DNA of 38,813 nucleotides from Myxococcota bacterium (GTDB lineage Bacteria > Myxococcota_A > UBA796 > JAJRTE01), in assembly GCA_024278455.1 (NCBI GenBank), contig JAJRTE010000197.1, positions 1 to 38,813 on the forward strand, read 5' to 3'. The position numbers and the translations under genes are program-made. Below the pieces are notes generated by a model. It worked only from the letters and a program-made list of their open reading frames with translations, made no database searches and was not told where the DNA came from. Below, one piece after another: positions 25,382-34,567 of the stretch. Positions within the stretch are counted from its first letter, which is position 1. Each line of letters starts with the position of its first letter.

Positions 25382-26791
25382 ATGACGAACTGCTGGACAC
25401 GAGTTGTAGCCGTTGTGGCATTGGCCATCATGGCGCGGCCGCTGCACGCCGCGGACTGCGTGGACATGTCTCCCACGGATGCCCAGAAGGCCGTGGAAGA
25501 CGCCCGCCGGGCGGTGCTCACGCTCGAGTACGAGGCGACGCTGCAGAAGTTGATAGAGGTGCGCAAATCATTGCCCTGCCTGACCGGCACGATTCCGGCG
25601 GAGACGCTGGGCACGCTCTATTTCTACCAGGGGCTCATGCTGATGAACCTCGAGAGCGACGGTGCCGATGACGCTTTTCGGGATGCGGCGGCTGTTGCCC
25701 CCCTTCTTCAGGAAGACCGGGAACACGAGACTCGAGTCAGGGAGGCATGGGCCGCGGCCAGGGATCAGGTCACGCGGATGACCGGGGAACTCGTTGTGCC
25801 CAACCTTCCGGCGGACGCGACGGTCTACCTCAACGGGCGGCCCACGGAGGTCGGCACCGAGCCGATATCGGTGTATCCGGGCGTCCACCTTTTGCAGATT
25901 GCGACCGAAGACCACCGCCTGTTCGGCACGTTGCTTCGCGTGCGGCCCGGCGAGACCACGCTCGTTCCCGCGGAGTTCATCGCATCGTTGACACCTCGAG
26001 GCGAGTTGATCCTCGACGTGTTGCCGAAGCGGTCGCACGTGGTGGTGCGGCAGGGCAGGGAGGTGGCGTTCGACATCGCGCGTTCGGCCCGCAGGCAGGT
26101 GACTCCGGATGTCAAGGAAGGTGCCTACATCGTGGAGGTGGAACGGCCTGGATACTATCCCTTTTCCCAGTCGAAGGTGGCGGTGGAAGGGGATGACCAG
26201 ACGGTCATCACGGTGCGACTGGCGCGGCGGCCGTCGATCGGGCTTCTGGTGCGGGGCGGGGTGCTTTGGGTGAGCGCGAAGCAACGGACCCTGCAGCCGA
26301 CCGTATCGTTCGAGTTGGTGGCGAGGGCGGCCAACCACTGGGCGTTCCATGTCGAGTACCTGCACCTGATGGGCTTGACCCAGGATCCCTGGGTGGAGGC
26401 CCCGGCCTACACGGACAACGAGGACTTCCTCGAGGACGAATACGGCAACTGGCTGGCTGGTCCCCCGGCCTTCCCGAACGCGACCACTGCCGAATTGCCT
26501 TTCGGGGCTCGAGTCTACCTGGGAACGACCCGGCAGTTTTCGGTCGAGGGGGTGGACTTCGCCGTGGGTCCCAAGGTGGCGTTGGACCTTTACCGGGCGT
26601 CGGCCTTCGCCGAATTCTCCCTCGAGTATGACCCGATACCCTGGGTGGGGGTCAACCTGCGGGCAGGTGTCGGGGCGATGGGACACATGAGCGACTATGT
26701 GCGGGACAAGATGAAGGAGGACCCCATGTCCCAGTACCTCGAGGTGGGGCTGCTCGGACGCCTGAGTCTTGGTATCAAGGGCGGATTCTAG
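25382..26791 (+). CDS. PEGA-domain outer-membrane-like protein
   Basis: The 469-residue product has a signal peptide (VVAVVALAIMARPLHA, cut before ADCVDM). A helical segment (30-130, ALTLEYEATLQKLIEVRKSL type) is followed by one clear PEGA domain (LVVPNLPADATVYLNGRPTEVGTEPISVYPGVH, about 140-195) and a second PEGA-like unit (about 205-285, with VEVERPGYYPF). The last ~180 residues are strand-rich and end in GIKGGF. A C-terminal Phe and alternating polar/hydrophobic strands are typical of outer-membrane beta-barrels, so the protein may be anchored there. It follows the PEGA kinase gene by 42 bases with GGGAGGACCC before its ATG, so the two probably work together. A ligand-binding or peptidoglycan-contact role for PEGA is a common proposal, not proved here. 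Confidence 0.75.
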   Translation: MTNCWTRVVAVVALAIMARPLHAADCVDMSPTDAQKAVEDARRAVLTLEYEATLQKLIEVRKSLPCLTGTIPAETLGTLYFYQGLMLMNLESDGADDAFRDAAAVAPLLQEDREHETRVREAWAAARDQVTRMTGELVVPNLPADATVYLNGRPTEVGTEPISVYPGVHLLQIATEDHRLFGTLLRVRPGETTLVPAEFIASLTPRGELILDVLPKRSHVVVRQGREVAFDIARSARRQVTPDVKEGAYIVEVERPGYYPFSQSKVAVEGDDQTVITVRLARRPSIGLLVRGGVLWVSAKQRTLQPTVSFELVARAANHWAFHVEYLHLMGLTQDPWVEAPAYTDNEDFLEDEYGNWLAGPPAFPNATTAELPFGARVYLGTTRQFSVEGVDFAVGPKVALDLYRASAFAEFSLEYDPIPWVGVNLRAGVGAMGHMSDYVRDKMKEDPMSQYLEVGLLGRLSLGIKGGF

Positions 26792-26803
26792 CCTGAATCC
26801 GCC
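26780..26803 (+). terminator. hairpin overlapping the stop codon of the PEGA gene
   Basis: GGCGGATTC (26780-26788) and GAATCCGCC (26795-26803) form a perfect 9-bp stem around a six-base loop that contains the TAG stop (26789-26791). An interrupted T-rich stretch (TTCGTCGTCTTTTCC) follows about 12 bases later. It probably terminates the kinase-PEGA unit; the next gene is convergent. Confidence 0.6.
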
Positions 26804-26881
26804 GTCTCACAGCAGTTCGTCGTCTTTTCCTTCGCCGCCCTCCTCCTGGATCGAGGGGACGCGAAACGTCCGCCGGCCTGT

Positions 26882-28534
26882 TCAGGGCTCGACGTGCGGT
26901 GGCTCGAACGGGTCGCCCCCATAGTACAGGTAGACCCTTCCCACGTTCTGCCGGGCATCGATGTCGGCCCCGAAAGCGCCCACGGCGAGATCCATGTAGC
27001 CATCGCCATTGATATCGCCCCGCCCTGCCAGGGCGAACCCGGCGAAATCCTCGGGCGACTCCCCGTAGAAGATGAAATCCGCCTGGCTGCCGCTCGCGAC
27101 GAGTGCCCAGGAAGCAGGGGATCTTCCCGAATAGAGGAAGGCACCGCCCGCGTCTGCGCCGGTCGGCTCGAAGGCACCTGCCGAGTCCGCGAGGCAGTCT
27201 CCGAGGAGGACTTCGTCGATACCGTTGCCATCGACGTCGCCTATGCCCAACCCGGGACGGCCGGCGTAGTCCCTCCCGAACGTGATGGTGGCCATCGCTC
27301 GACTCAACGGGAACGCCACGCTCTCGTCAGGGTTCTCCGGGTATTCCGCACTCCCTTCGACGAGGTAGAACCGGCCCAAGCCGTGTCCCGAAACCACGCC
27401 CCATGCCCCGATGACGAAGTCCTCGAAACCGTCCCCCGTGATGTCACCTGCGCTCGCCACGTCGACTCCCGCCTCCTCGCCCTCCTGCGTCCCCACCCAG
27501 GACTGGTTCGACATGTTGGCCACATCGGCGGAAAGGACAGGCAGACTGGGCCGGCCGAGAAACAGGTACACGCGGCCGGCATGCGTGCTCGAGAGGCTGT
27601 TGTGGGGTGCTCCGATCAAGATGTCGTCCATGCCATCGTCGTTGACGTCCGGCACGACGGCGACAGAGAAGCCGGTCCAGTCCTCCACGTCGCTTCCCAG
27701 CAGTTGGAAGGCGGTGTCACGCAGCCTGGTCTTCTTGTCCCAGCCCGACGTCTGGCCGGTCACGACGCACACCTTGCCGGCCTCGGTGAAGCTGTCGCTG
27801 TTGTAGGGCACGCCCAGAACGATGTCGTCCAGGCCGTCGCCGTTGATGTCGCCGCCTCCGGCGATGGTGCCGATGTCGCCCAGTTGTTCCCCGGTCTCTC
27901 CGTAGAAGGAGAAATCCGCGTGGGTGAGCCGCATCTCCGGGTACCATCCCGTGGTTCGGCCGAGCACGACGTAGACGCGGCCGGCGTCCGGGCCGCCGAG
28001 GTCGTTGTAGGGTGCGCCGATCAGGAGATCGTCCAGGCCGTCACCGTTCAGGTCCCCGGCTCCTGCCACGGTCTGTCCCGCCCGGTCCCCCAGCCCTTCC
28101 CCGACAAAGGATGCCATGGTCGTGCTCAGGGAATCGCTCTCGGGACCGAACAGGCTCCCGAAGACCACGTACACCTTGCCCCCGTCGGGCTGAAGGGCAT
28201 CGTTGAGCGGGGCACCAACCGCCAGGTCGTCGAACCCGTCGCCGTTCAGATCCCCAACCATGGCCACGCTGTATCCAGCGTAGTCGCCAGGGTATTCCCC
28301 ATCGAAAATGGCCGGTGCGCGGCTTAGCGGAATGCTCGAAAGCATGGCCAGCGGCGGGGTGGCGGAAGGGGTCGGCCCTCCTTCCGCCGGGGTGTCATCG
28401 TCGGTCGGAATGGGCCATGGCGTGGGCTCGGGCGTGGGGGTGCCGAACCCCGGACCAGCCTCCTGTTCGCAACTGCTCCACCAGACCATGGTGCACAAGA
28501 ACAGAAGCGACCCCGACAGCCTCTTGATATGCAT
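26882..28534 (-). CDS. FG-GAP repeat (integrin-like propeller) lipoprotein
   Basis: This 550-residue exported protein starts with a signal containing a Cys (MHIKRLSGSLLFLCTMVWWSSC), a lipoprotein-like cut site although the residues before the Cys are unusual (SSC). A Pro/Thr linker (TPTPEPTPWPIPTDDD) precedes seven FG-GAP repeats, each with the calcium motif DxNxDGxxD (GDLNGDGFDDLAVGAP, GDINGDGLDDIVLG, PDVNDDGMDDILIGAP, GDVDGNGIDEVLLG and others). Seven units would close an integrin-alpha-type beta-propeller on the cell surface. Such proteins commonly bind ligands, calcium or matrix; the partner is unknown. The ATG at 28534 is chosen because the signal peptide starts there and GGAGAGG lies upstream. 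A promoter-like pair is at 28679-28707. Codon choice looks like that of its neighbours. Confidence 0.85.
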   Translation of the reverse strand: MHIKRLSGSLLFLCTMVWWSSCEQEAGPGFGTPTPEPTPWPIPTDDDTPAEGGPTPSATPPLAMLSSIPLSRAPAIFDGEYPGDYAGYSVAMVGDLNGDGFDDLAVGAPLNDALQPDGGKVYVVFGSLFGPESDSLSTTMASFVGEGLGDRAGQTVAGAGDLNGDGLDDLLIGAPYNDLGGPDAGRVYVVLGRTTGWYPEMRLTHADFSFYGETGEQLGDIGTIAGGGDINGDGLDDIVLGVPYNSDSFTEAGKVCVVTGQTSGWDKKTRLRDTAFQLLGSDVEDWTGFSVAVVPDVNDDGMDDILIGAPHNSLSSTHAGRVYLFLGRPSLPVLSADVANMSNQSWVGTQEGEEAGVDVASAGDITGDGFEDFVIGAWGVVSGHGLGRFYLVEGSAEYPENPDESVAFPLSRAMATITFGRDYAGRPGLGIGDVDGNGIDEVLLGDCLADSAGAFEPTGADAGGAFLYSGRSPASWALVASGSQADFIFYGESPEDFAGFALAGRGDINGDGYMDLAVGAFGADIDARQNVGRVYLYYGGDPFEPPHVEP

Positions 28535-28927
28535 TCTGCCAGCCTCTCCACCCCGCAACGGTCCCGCGGCATGCGTACCGCGTGCCTGCCTCGCTGCTCT
28601 CACGCCGGAGAAATGGATCTCACTGCCCCTGCCCTCGCAGGGACCTCGAGCGGTGCAATTCATCGCTTGCCTACCCGAATCGTAGCACCCTGGAAGGCTG
28701 ACGGCAACTGCCGCGGCGTGCGAACTGCCCGTTGGCAGCTTCCCCACCCCGCGCAACCACGCCCCCGTGTCGCCCTCACGAAAACCCGGCACGAAGCAGT
28801 CTGCACGGAAAGGAAGCGCGCGGGATGTTCGCGCCCGAACGCGGGGGCGCGGGATGCAAGGGTGGTTCGTGTCTTGGTCCTCCCCACCCATGCGCCGCTG
28901 CTCGAGTCGAGGCTGGGTAGCTACACA
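28535..28927. other. 393-base spacer between FG-GAP and sulfatase-like genes
   Basis: The gap holds a promoter-like pair for the FG-GAP gene (28679-28707) and otherwise only GC-rich sequence with no convincing ORF, hairpin terminator or RNA gene. Frames that run through it lack domain character and ribosome sites. Confidence 0.5.
28679..28707 (-). promoter_or_regulatory. possible promoter for the FG-GAP gene
   Basis: On the minus strand TTGCCG (28702-28707) and TACGAT (28679-28684) are 17 bases apart, each matching 4 of 6 consensus positions. The leader would be about 138 bases. Confidence 0.4.
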
Positions 28928-30535
28928 CTACCTGACGTATCCCAGGCGTTTCAACTGCTCGATCTCCTGGGGCGACAGCTCGGGCCGAGGGGGCGGGGGC
29001 GGTCCCATCATGCGGCTCTCGAGAGCGGCAAGCCTGGCCTTGTGGCGTAGATGTTCGTCGCGCAGCACCTTGGCGATCGGGTGATCGCGCGCCTCGATGG
29101 GGTGGTTTTCTCCCGCGTCCTGGGCCAGGTCGAACAGCGTCTGCCTGTCGTTCGGACCCAGGATGAGCTTCCACCCTTCGCTGCGGACGCTCTCGAGGTG
29201 GCTGGGGCGCCAGGGGTCGGTGAGGCTGAATGCGGAGGGCAGGTGCTGCTCGAGTCCGTGCAGGAGGGGTGCGAGGGACTGGCCCTGGAATTTCACGTCG
29301 CCGGGAATGCCCAGCAGTTCCAGCACCGTCGGGAGAATGTCGATGGTCCTGACCTGCGTTTCCACCACGACGCCAGGCAGGACGACGCCCGGAAACGCGA
29401 TGATCAGCGGCACGTGGAGCGTCGCATCGTAGAGCACACGAGCGTGGTTGAAGTAATAGTCGTGCTCGAAGCTCTCCCCGTGGTCGGAGAAGAGGACCAC
29501 CAGGGTTCGATCCTTCGCGCCCGTTTCGGCAAGCGCAGCCGACAGGGTCTTCACCTGGGCGTCGAGAAACGAGATTTCGCCGCCGTACAACGCCTTCACG
29601 TGGGCAAGATCCCGGTCGGCTATCGGCTTGTTCCCGTCCCGGTAAGGCGCCAATTTCTCGTCGCTGCCATCCACGTCACCATGGTAGCCCGGGTCGTAGA
29701 GGGTGTCGAAGGGGGGTGGCGGCTGATAGGGGAAGTGGGCATCGAAATAGTGGACGAACAGGAAGAATGGGCCGTTCCCGTGTGCCCGGATGAAGGCCAC
29801 CGCCCGTTCGGTCACCTCCCCGCCAGGCCTTTTCAACGCTTTCGTCGAGAAGGCGAAGTCTTCGTCGTAGGTGTCGAACCCGCGGTGGAGTCCCACGTCG
29901 GAGCGGAGGGTCACCCCACCGATGACTGCGCCCGTGGTGTAGCCGTGGGCCTTGAAAATCTCCTGGGCCAGTGGTCCCACGTACCTCGAGGTACCGTTCC
30001 GGTTCACGTTGCCATGCAGCGGGGGCTCCACCGAAGTGAAGATGGCCCAGTGGGAGAGCGCTGTTTCCGGAATGTGCGTGATGGCCTGGGCGAACTGTGC
30101 CCCTGACGCTGCCAGGCCGTCGATGGCCGGGGTCCGGAACGCGGGATGGCCATAGCACCCGAGGGCGTCCGCGCGCACCGTGTCCAGGGAAATGAAGACG
30201 ACGTTGAACGGCCCGTCCCCTGGTGGCGGGGGCACTAGTGTCGCGGGGCGAGGTTCGTATTTCCCGGCCGCGGCGGGTACGCGGTATGGAGGTGGCAGTG
30301 GCCCCGAAGGCCGTTCGTGGGGCATGGGCACGGGAGACCCGGCAGAACCTGGACGGGCATTCTGCCTCGAGGAGGTCTCCGGCTTTTCCGCCGGTGTGTC
30401 ACCTGCCCGCGGTCCAGATGGGAGGGACGTGTCTTCGCACGCCGTGAGCCCGGTGCCGGCCAGGACCAGCAGGACGTACAGGCATGGAAGGCTAGGAGAG
30501 TGCCGCCGTTCGCGTCCCGCGATCTCTCTCCACAT
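28928..30535 (-). CDS. sulfatase-fold lipoprotein, Thr at the nucleophile position
   Basis: The 535-residue lipoprotein has signal peptide LLVLAGTGLTAC with lipobox LTAC, then a Pro-rich linker to residue ~90. The catalytic fold follows: VVFISLDTVRADALGCYG (metal ligands), FSDHGESFEHD (second metal site), DILPTVLELLGI and a tail LKRLGYVR. In the signature the nucleophile position reads T in PETALSHWAIFTS (Thr158), and the usual CxPSR is replaced. As in the gene at 18523, formylglycine maturation is impossible, so a sulfatase is doubtful and a phosphohydrolase or transferase more likely. The ATG at 30535 has GAGGTG upstream and follows the stop of the upstream lipoprotein gene by 8 bases, so the two are cotranscribed. 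A frame extension further upstream has no domain. Confidence 0.8.
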   Translation of the reverse strand: MWREIAGRERRHSPSLPCLYVLLVLAGTGLTACEDTSLPSGPRAGDTPAEKPETSSRQNARPGSAGSPVPMPHERPSGPLPPPYRVPAAAGKYEPRPATLVPPPPGDGPFNVVFISLDTVRADALGCYGHPAFRTPAIDGLAASGAQFAQAITHIPETALSHWAIFTSVEPPLHGNVNRNGTSRYVGPLAQEIFKAHGYTTGAVIGGVTLRSDVGLHRGFDTYDEDFAFSTKALKRPGGEVTERAVAFIRAHGNGPFFLFVHYFDAHFPYQPPPPFDTLYDPGYHGDVDGSDEKLAPYRDGNKPIADRDLAHVKALYGGEISFLDAQVKTLSAALAETGAKDRTLVVLFSDHGESFEHDYYFNHARVLYDATLHVPLIIAFPGVVLPGVVVETQVRTIDILPTVLELLGIPGDVKFQGQSLAPLLHGLEQHLPSAFSLTDPWRPSHLESVRSEGWKLILGPNDRQTLFDLAQDAGENHPIEARDHPIAKVLRDEHLRHKARLAALESRMMGPPPPPRPELSPQEIEQLKRLGYVR

Positions 30536-30543
30536 GGAGCACC

Positions 30544-32340
30544 TCACGGTGAGGGTTCGTCGATTGCCGGTGGTGGTAGAACGGTGCCTCGATATCGATC
30601 GACGTACCCGAGCCACCGGCGTGTGTGCGTCAGGGCGCGGGTGAGCGCCCCGTGTGCCGCGTCCAGCCGGCCGGCTTCGAGCTGGATGCGGCCTCGCATG
30701 GCCTCGAGCACGCCTTTGCGGCACGGGACCCTGTAGTCCAGGTCCTGGAGTGGGTAGAACCCGTCGAGCATGGCCAGTGCCCTGTCGGGCTGGCCGGTCA
30801 GGACGAGCAGCCGAATGCCCTCGTTGCGCACCCTTTTGATGTTGAAATAGCGGCTGTCGAAGGGGTACGCCTCGAGTTCCGCAATCATTTCGTCGAGCAG
30901 TGGGCCGACATCGCCGGGACGGCCTTGCTCGATCGCGGCGTTGATCGCCTCGACATGGCGTTCGGTCCAGGCCCGATGGGCCGTATCGTCTAGGGAGAGC
31001 TTCTCGGTGCGTCCCACCGGGGGAGACCCGGCCTGGCCCAGCACGTCCAGGTAGGAATCCCCGGTCGGCATGCCTTGGAGCCGTTCCACGGAGGTTCGCG
31101 GCCGAGTCCGCTCGGCCGTCTTCACTGCTGCCTCGGCCGCCACGAGGGCGTCCAGCGGCGCGGTCTGGCGAGCAGCTTCGATTGCCGGTGTGAGCCGGGA
31201 ACGGTCGACCTCGATCTTCGGAGCATCGAGCAGGTGCTCGAGAAGGGCTTCCGTGGCGGAGCGGCGTGCCCCCGGGTCGCCGCTTGCCGCCAGGGTTGCC
31301 GCCAGGGCGCGGACCCAGAGGGCGCGCTGCGTGAGCAGTGGGCTGTAGACTCCCCAGGGTTGAACCGTGGCCAGGGGATCGAACCACAGCACGTAGGCGC
31401 GAAGTCTGTCGAGCCTGTCCGCGTGCCGTGCGGCCATCGCCGGCGCGGGCCCGGTGGCTCGAGGCGTCCACGGAGGCCCGGGAAGCAACTGGCGGAGCGT
31501 CTCCGCGACGCGGAGATACCTGGCGGAGCTATCCATGTCCCGGTTCGCGCGCGCTGCCAGCGCGGCCTCGAGGAAGTCGCGCCATGCGGTGTCGGCAGGG
31601 TTCGACGCCCAATGGATCGTACCGATGCACGCGGACGCCTCGCCGAAGCGTCCCAGCCGAATGAGCAGGACCGTTCGAGCCCGTCGCGCCCAGTCGACGA
31701 GGGTGTCGTGGATGTCGCGCAGGATGGTCTCGGTGACGGGTCGGGCCTCGAGGGTGCGTTCGAGCCGTTCGTATTCCTCGAGGGCGGATTCCGGCAGGTT
31801 GCGGGCCACGGCCACGGCAGCCAGGTCCTTGTGCTGGTAGGCCAGGTAGAGCTGCAACCGGACCTCGAGCCCGTCCCAGGTCTCCTCGCCGTAGAAGAAG
31901 GGGTCAGGGAAGAACTCGGTTCCATCGACTCCGCCGGGGAACGGCGGGAGGTCCGGGGGGATGCGTCCGTCGAAGTGCATGGGCGGTTTCGGTACGGCCG
32001 TGCGGAAACCGGCTCCCGCGTGGGGCGGTGTCCCGCGGGAAGAGGCGCCCCTGGCACCGGTCCCGGCGCCCGCGAGCGTTCCTGCCGGTGGCCTTGTCGC
32101 CAGTCCGACCAGGCGGGTCATCGTCCCGGCAGCGCGTTTCGCCGGGGCCCCGGAGCGCGCGTCCGCGCCGGGCACGGAATGGAGCGGTGGTTTCGGCGAA
32201 GGCGACTCTCCTTCTGCCGGCGTCCGGGACGTGGAACATGAGAGCAGCAGCCATCCGGTCGCCGGCACCAGCGCCAGGGCGAAAGTTGCCCTCGTGGCAA
32301 GTCGGCGGGAGAGAACGTGGTAGCTGTGAGCCTTCCTCAT
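30544..32340 (-). CDS. helical-repeat lipoprotein of unknown function
   Basis: The 598-residue product begins with a signal sequence (FALALVPATGWLLLSC) with a lipobox-like LLSC. A Pro/Ser/Arg/Gly-rich low-complexity linker (residues 35-120) follows, then a long alpha-helical region of repeated Leu/Ala-rich pairs of helices (for example ALEEYERLERTLEARP, DFLEAALAARANRDMDSSARYLRVAETL, LDAAHGALTRALTHTRRWLG). This resembles TPR/SEL-type scaffolds, but I cannot identify a family. It stands first in a two-gene unit with the Thr-type sulfatase-fold lipoprotein, 8 bases apart, so both products should sit in the same membrane. No good Shine-Dalgarno site precedes the ATG at 32340; a promoter-like pair lies at 32390-32419. 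Confidence 0.65.
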   Translation of the reverse strand: MRKAHSYHVLSRRLATRATFALALVPATGWLLLSCSTSRTPAEGESPSPKPPLHSVPGADARSGAPAKRAAGTMTRLVGLATRPPAGTLAGAGTGARGASSRGTPPHAGAGFRTAVPKPPMHFDGRIPPDLPPFPGGVDGTEFFPDPFFYGEETWDGLEVRLQLYLAYQHKDLAAVAVARNLPESALEEYERLERTLEARPVTETILRDIHDTLVDWARRARTVLLIRLGRFGEASACIGTIHWASNPADTAWRDFLEAALAARANRDMDSSARYLRVAETLRQLLPGPPWTPRATGPAPAMAARHADRLDRLRAYVLWFDPLATVQPWGVYSPLLTQRALWVRALAATLAASGDPGARRSATEALLEHLLDAPKIEVDRSRLTPAIEAARQTAPLDALVAAEAAVKTAERTRPRTSVERLQGMPTGDSYLDVLGQAGSPPVGRTEKLSLDDTAHRAWTERHVEAINAAIEQGRPGDVGPLLDEMIAELEAYPFDSRYFNIKRVRNEGIRLLVLTGQPDRALAMLDGFYPLQDLDYRVPCRKGVLEAMRGRIQLEAGRLDAAHGALTRALTHTRRWLGYVDRYRGTVLPPPAIDEPSP

Positions 32341-32389
32341 CTGCGTCAGCCTGGTACGATGTGGAGGCGACCATCGAAGACACCAGGTT

Positions 32390-32419
32390 ACGTTAGCGGC
32401 ATGTGCGGAAGGTGGTCAA
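32390..32419 (-). promoter_or_regulatory. possible promoter for the helical-repeat lipoprotein gene
   Basis: On the minus strand TTGACC (32414-32419, 5 of 6 of the -35 box) is followed after 18 bases by TAACGT (32390-32395, 3 of 6 of the -10 box). Weak but in the right place. Confidence 0.3.
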
Positions 32420-32562
32420 GTGCAAATGCACCGTGTGCTTGTGGCGACGCGGCCGGGGCGAATGCTCTTGGTAGGATTTTTCTTCCACCGGGAATCGGCT
32501 TGCGTTAGAGTAGCCATCTTGCAGGATTCAGGTGGAGAGAACCCAGGGGCTCGGAGGATGTC

Positions 32563-33618
32563 ATGAAGGCGAACCATCGCTGGATAATCAGTCTGCTCGT
32601 GGCCCTCGTGCTGGGGGCGTCGTCGGGTTGTACCGAGAAGTACATTGTGCTGACCGACAAGGGAGACAAGGCGTTCGAGCAGGGCAACTACGATCTGGCG
32701 GCCAGGCGGTATGAATCCGCTCTGGATCGCTACCCGAAATACGCGCCCGCCCTGGTGCGCCTCGGGGAACTGGCCACGATGGACGAGGACTGGAAACAGG
32801 CTCGAGACATTTTCTCCCGGACCATCGAGGCCGATCCGATGATGGTGAAGGCCTACCTGGGTCGCGGTGTGGCAGAGCTTCACCTGTTCGACTACGAGCA
32901 GGCTGGGCAGGATTTCCGGAAGGCGAAGGAACTGGGTTCCTCGAGGGCCGATCTCGGGCTCGGTATCTACTACTACCTCACCGACAAGTTCGATGCCGCG
33001 TTCGCCGCGCTGAGGTACGCCGTGCGCCAGCCCGGGGATGCAGACGTGGCCATCGAGTTCGTTTTCAAGACCGCCCTCGACACGGGCGACCACGCAACGG
33101 GTCTCGAGCTGCTGCAAAACGTGGCGGTCTCCGACGACGAGGCGGTCGTCACCTTGCGGCGGCGGATGCAGGCCGAACTCGCCCTGCTCGAGGGCGACCT
33201 GGACCAGGCGGGGCGGTTTGCGAGTGGCCTCAAGGACTTGCCACCGTTCGGGATCTGGTACCGCGAACCATCGCCCGCGGCGTTGGACCAGATGAAGCCG
33301 TTCAAGGGCGCGATCGTCGAGTACGTACACTTTGGGAGCCCGGCCTGGCGCGCGGGGGTGCTTCCCGGTGACGTGATCACCAGCTTCGAGCTGAGGCCGG
33401 TTCGTTCGGCGGCTGAACTCGGGGGCTTGATCCAGGCCTACCTGGCCAAAACGGGTCGTTCGGAGGCCCTGTTCGAGGCGCTCCGGGGCAACCAGCAACT
33501 GGCGTTCCGCATTCTCCCCCAGGGGTACAAGTGGACCAGTGCGCTCGAGGACATCGAGAACGGAGGCGCGGCGGAGAGGCTACGGATGGCCGCCAAGGCG
33601 CTGATGGAGTTTCCCTGA
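32563..33618 (+). CDS. TPR-PDZ lipoprotein
   Basis: The 351-residue lipoprotein has a signal peptide ending ASSGC (lipobox SSGC) at residue ~23. TPR-like units follow (GDKAFEQGNYDLAARRYESAL, YAPALVRLGELATMDEDWKQARDIF, AYLGRGVAELHLFDYEQAGQDFR), to about residue 165. A C-terminal PDZ-like domain (about 240-315) shows AIVEYVHFGSPAWRAGVLPGDVITSFELRPVRSAAEL. TPR plus PDZ proteins often act as adaptors in envelope proteostasis, but no protease domain is present here. The ATG is preceded by GGAGG at 5-6 bases. A 157-base gap separates it from the map gene, so cotranscription is uncertain. The specific partner is unknown. Confidence 0.75.
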   Translation: MKANHRWIISLLVALVLGASSGCTEKYIVLTDKGDKAFEQGNYDLAARRYESALDRYPKYAPALVRLGELATMDEDWKQARDIFSRTIEADPMMVKAYLGRGVAELHLFDYEQAGQDFRKAKELGSSRADLGLGIYYYLTDKFDAAFAALRYAVRQPGDADVAIEFVFKTALDTGDHATGLELLQNVAVSDDEAVVTLRRRMQAELALLEGDLDQAGRFASGLKDLPPFGIWYREPSPAALDQMKPFKGAIVEYVHFGSPAWRAGVLPGDVITSFELRPVRSAAELGGLIQAYLAKTGRSEALFEALRGNQQLAFRILPQGYKWTSALEDIENGGAAERLRMAAKALMEFP

Positions 33619-33774
33619 CCGGCTCTCCGGGACCCGCTTCCGACTGGGGTGACTGCCCGGCGTTCGGCAGTGTGCTTCGGTGCGACTGGGGGGTCGAGAG
33701 GATCGGTCAGCCATGCCGGGGTGCATGGTGGCACGAGCCCGGCGCGCGGGGGGGTGCGAAGGAGTAGGTACCTG

Positions 33775-34554
33775 ATGATACCGGCCAAGTCGAAGGCGGA
33801 AATCGATATCATGCGGGAGGCCGGGCGGATCGTGGCCGAGGTCCATGCGGGACTTCGAGAACTCGTCAGGCCCGGTGTGACCACCCACGAACTCGATGCG
33901 TGGGCGGAAAAAAAGATACGTTCGCGTGGCGCCACGCCCACCTTCAAGGGATACCGCGGCTTTCCCGCCGCGTTGTGCACGTCCGTCAACGAGCAGGTGG
34001 TTCACGGGATTCCGAGCAAGAAAGTCAGGTTGGAGGAGGGAGACATCGTCGGCATCGACGTGGGCGCCACCTATCGCGGCTACGTTGGGGACGCGGCTTG
34101 GACCTACGCCGTCGGCAAGATCGCTCCGGAACTGCAGGCACTCATGGAAGCCACCGAGGAGGCCTTGTGGCGGGCCATCCGCGTGGCTCGAGTCGGCAAG
34201 CGGGTGGGCGATATCGGCCATGCGGTGGAGTCCTACATCGACCCGTTGGGATACGGAATCGTTCGGGACTTCTGCGGGCACGGCGTCGGCGCGGCGATGC
34301 ACGAGGAACCCCAGGTCCCCAACTACGGCCGTCCGGGCAAGGGCCCCCGGCTCAGGCATGGCTACTGTATCGCCATTGAGCCCATGATCAACCTGGGCGT
34401 GGAAGAAACCATCGTTCTCGAGGACGAGTGGACCGTGGTCACTGCGGACCGGAAGCCTTCCGCGCACTTCGAACACTCCGTGGCCATCACGCGGGATGGA
34501 CCCCTCATCCTGACCGCCCTGGACGACACCCTGGCCCGGAAGTACCTCGTCTGA
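33775..34554 (+). CDS. map: type I methionine aminopeptidase
   Basis: The 259-residue enzyme removes the N-terminal Met from nascent proteins in the cytoplasm. It fits the type I family in length and pattern: IVGIDVGATYRGYVGDAAWT carries two Asp metal ligands, CGHGVGAAMHEEPQVPNYG the His ligand, IEPM a Glu and FEHSVAI the last Glu, making the two-metal active site. The ATG at 33775 begins the domain (MIPAKSKAEIDIMREAG) with AAGGAG about 10 bases upstream; an in-frame extension to 33649 has no domain character and crosses a G7 tract (33748-33754). It is followed 13 bases later by the SDR gene, so both are probably cotranscribed. Confidence 0.95.
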   Translation: MIPAKSKAEIDIMREAGRIVAEVHAGLRELVRPGVTTHELDAWAEKKIRSRGATPTFKGYRGFPAALCTSVNEQVVHGIPSKKVRLEEGDIVGIDVGATYRGYVGDAAWTYAVGKIAPELQALMEATEEALWRAIRVARVGKRVGDIGHAVESYIDPLGYGIVRDFCGHGVGAAMHEEPQVPNYGRPGKGPRLRHGYCIAIEPMINLGVEETIVLEDEWTVVTADRKPSAHFEHSVAITRDGPLILTALDDTLARKYLV

Positions 34555-34567
34555 AGGACGGTGGCGT

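Noticed and set aside
33649..33774. N-terminal extension of methionine aminopeptidase
   Set aside because: The 42 extra residues have no family match and the ATG at 33775 begins the conserved type I sequence.
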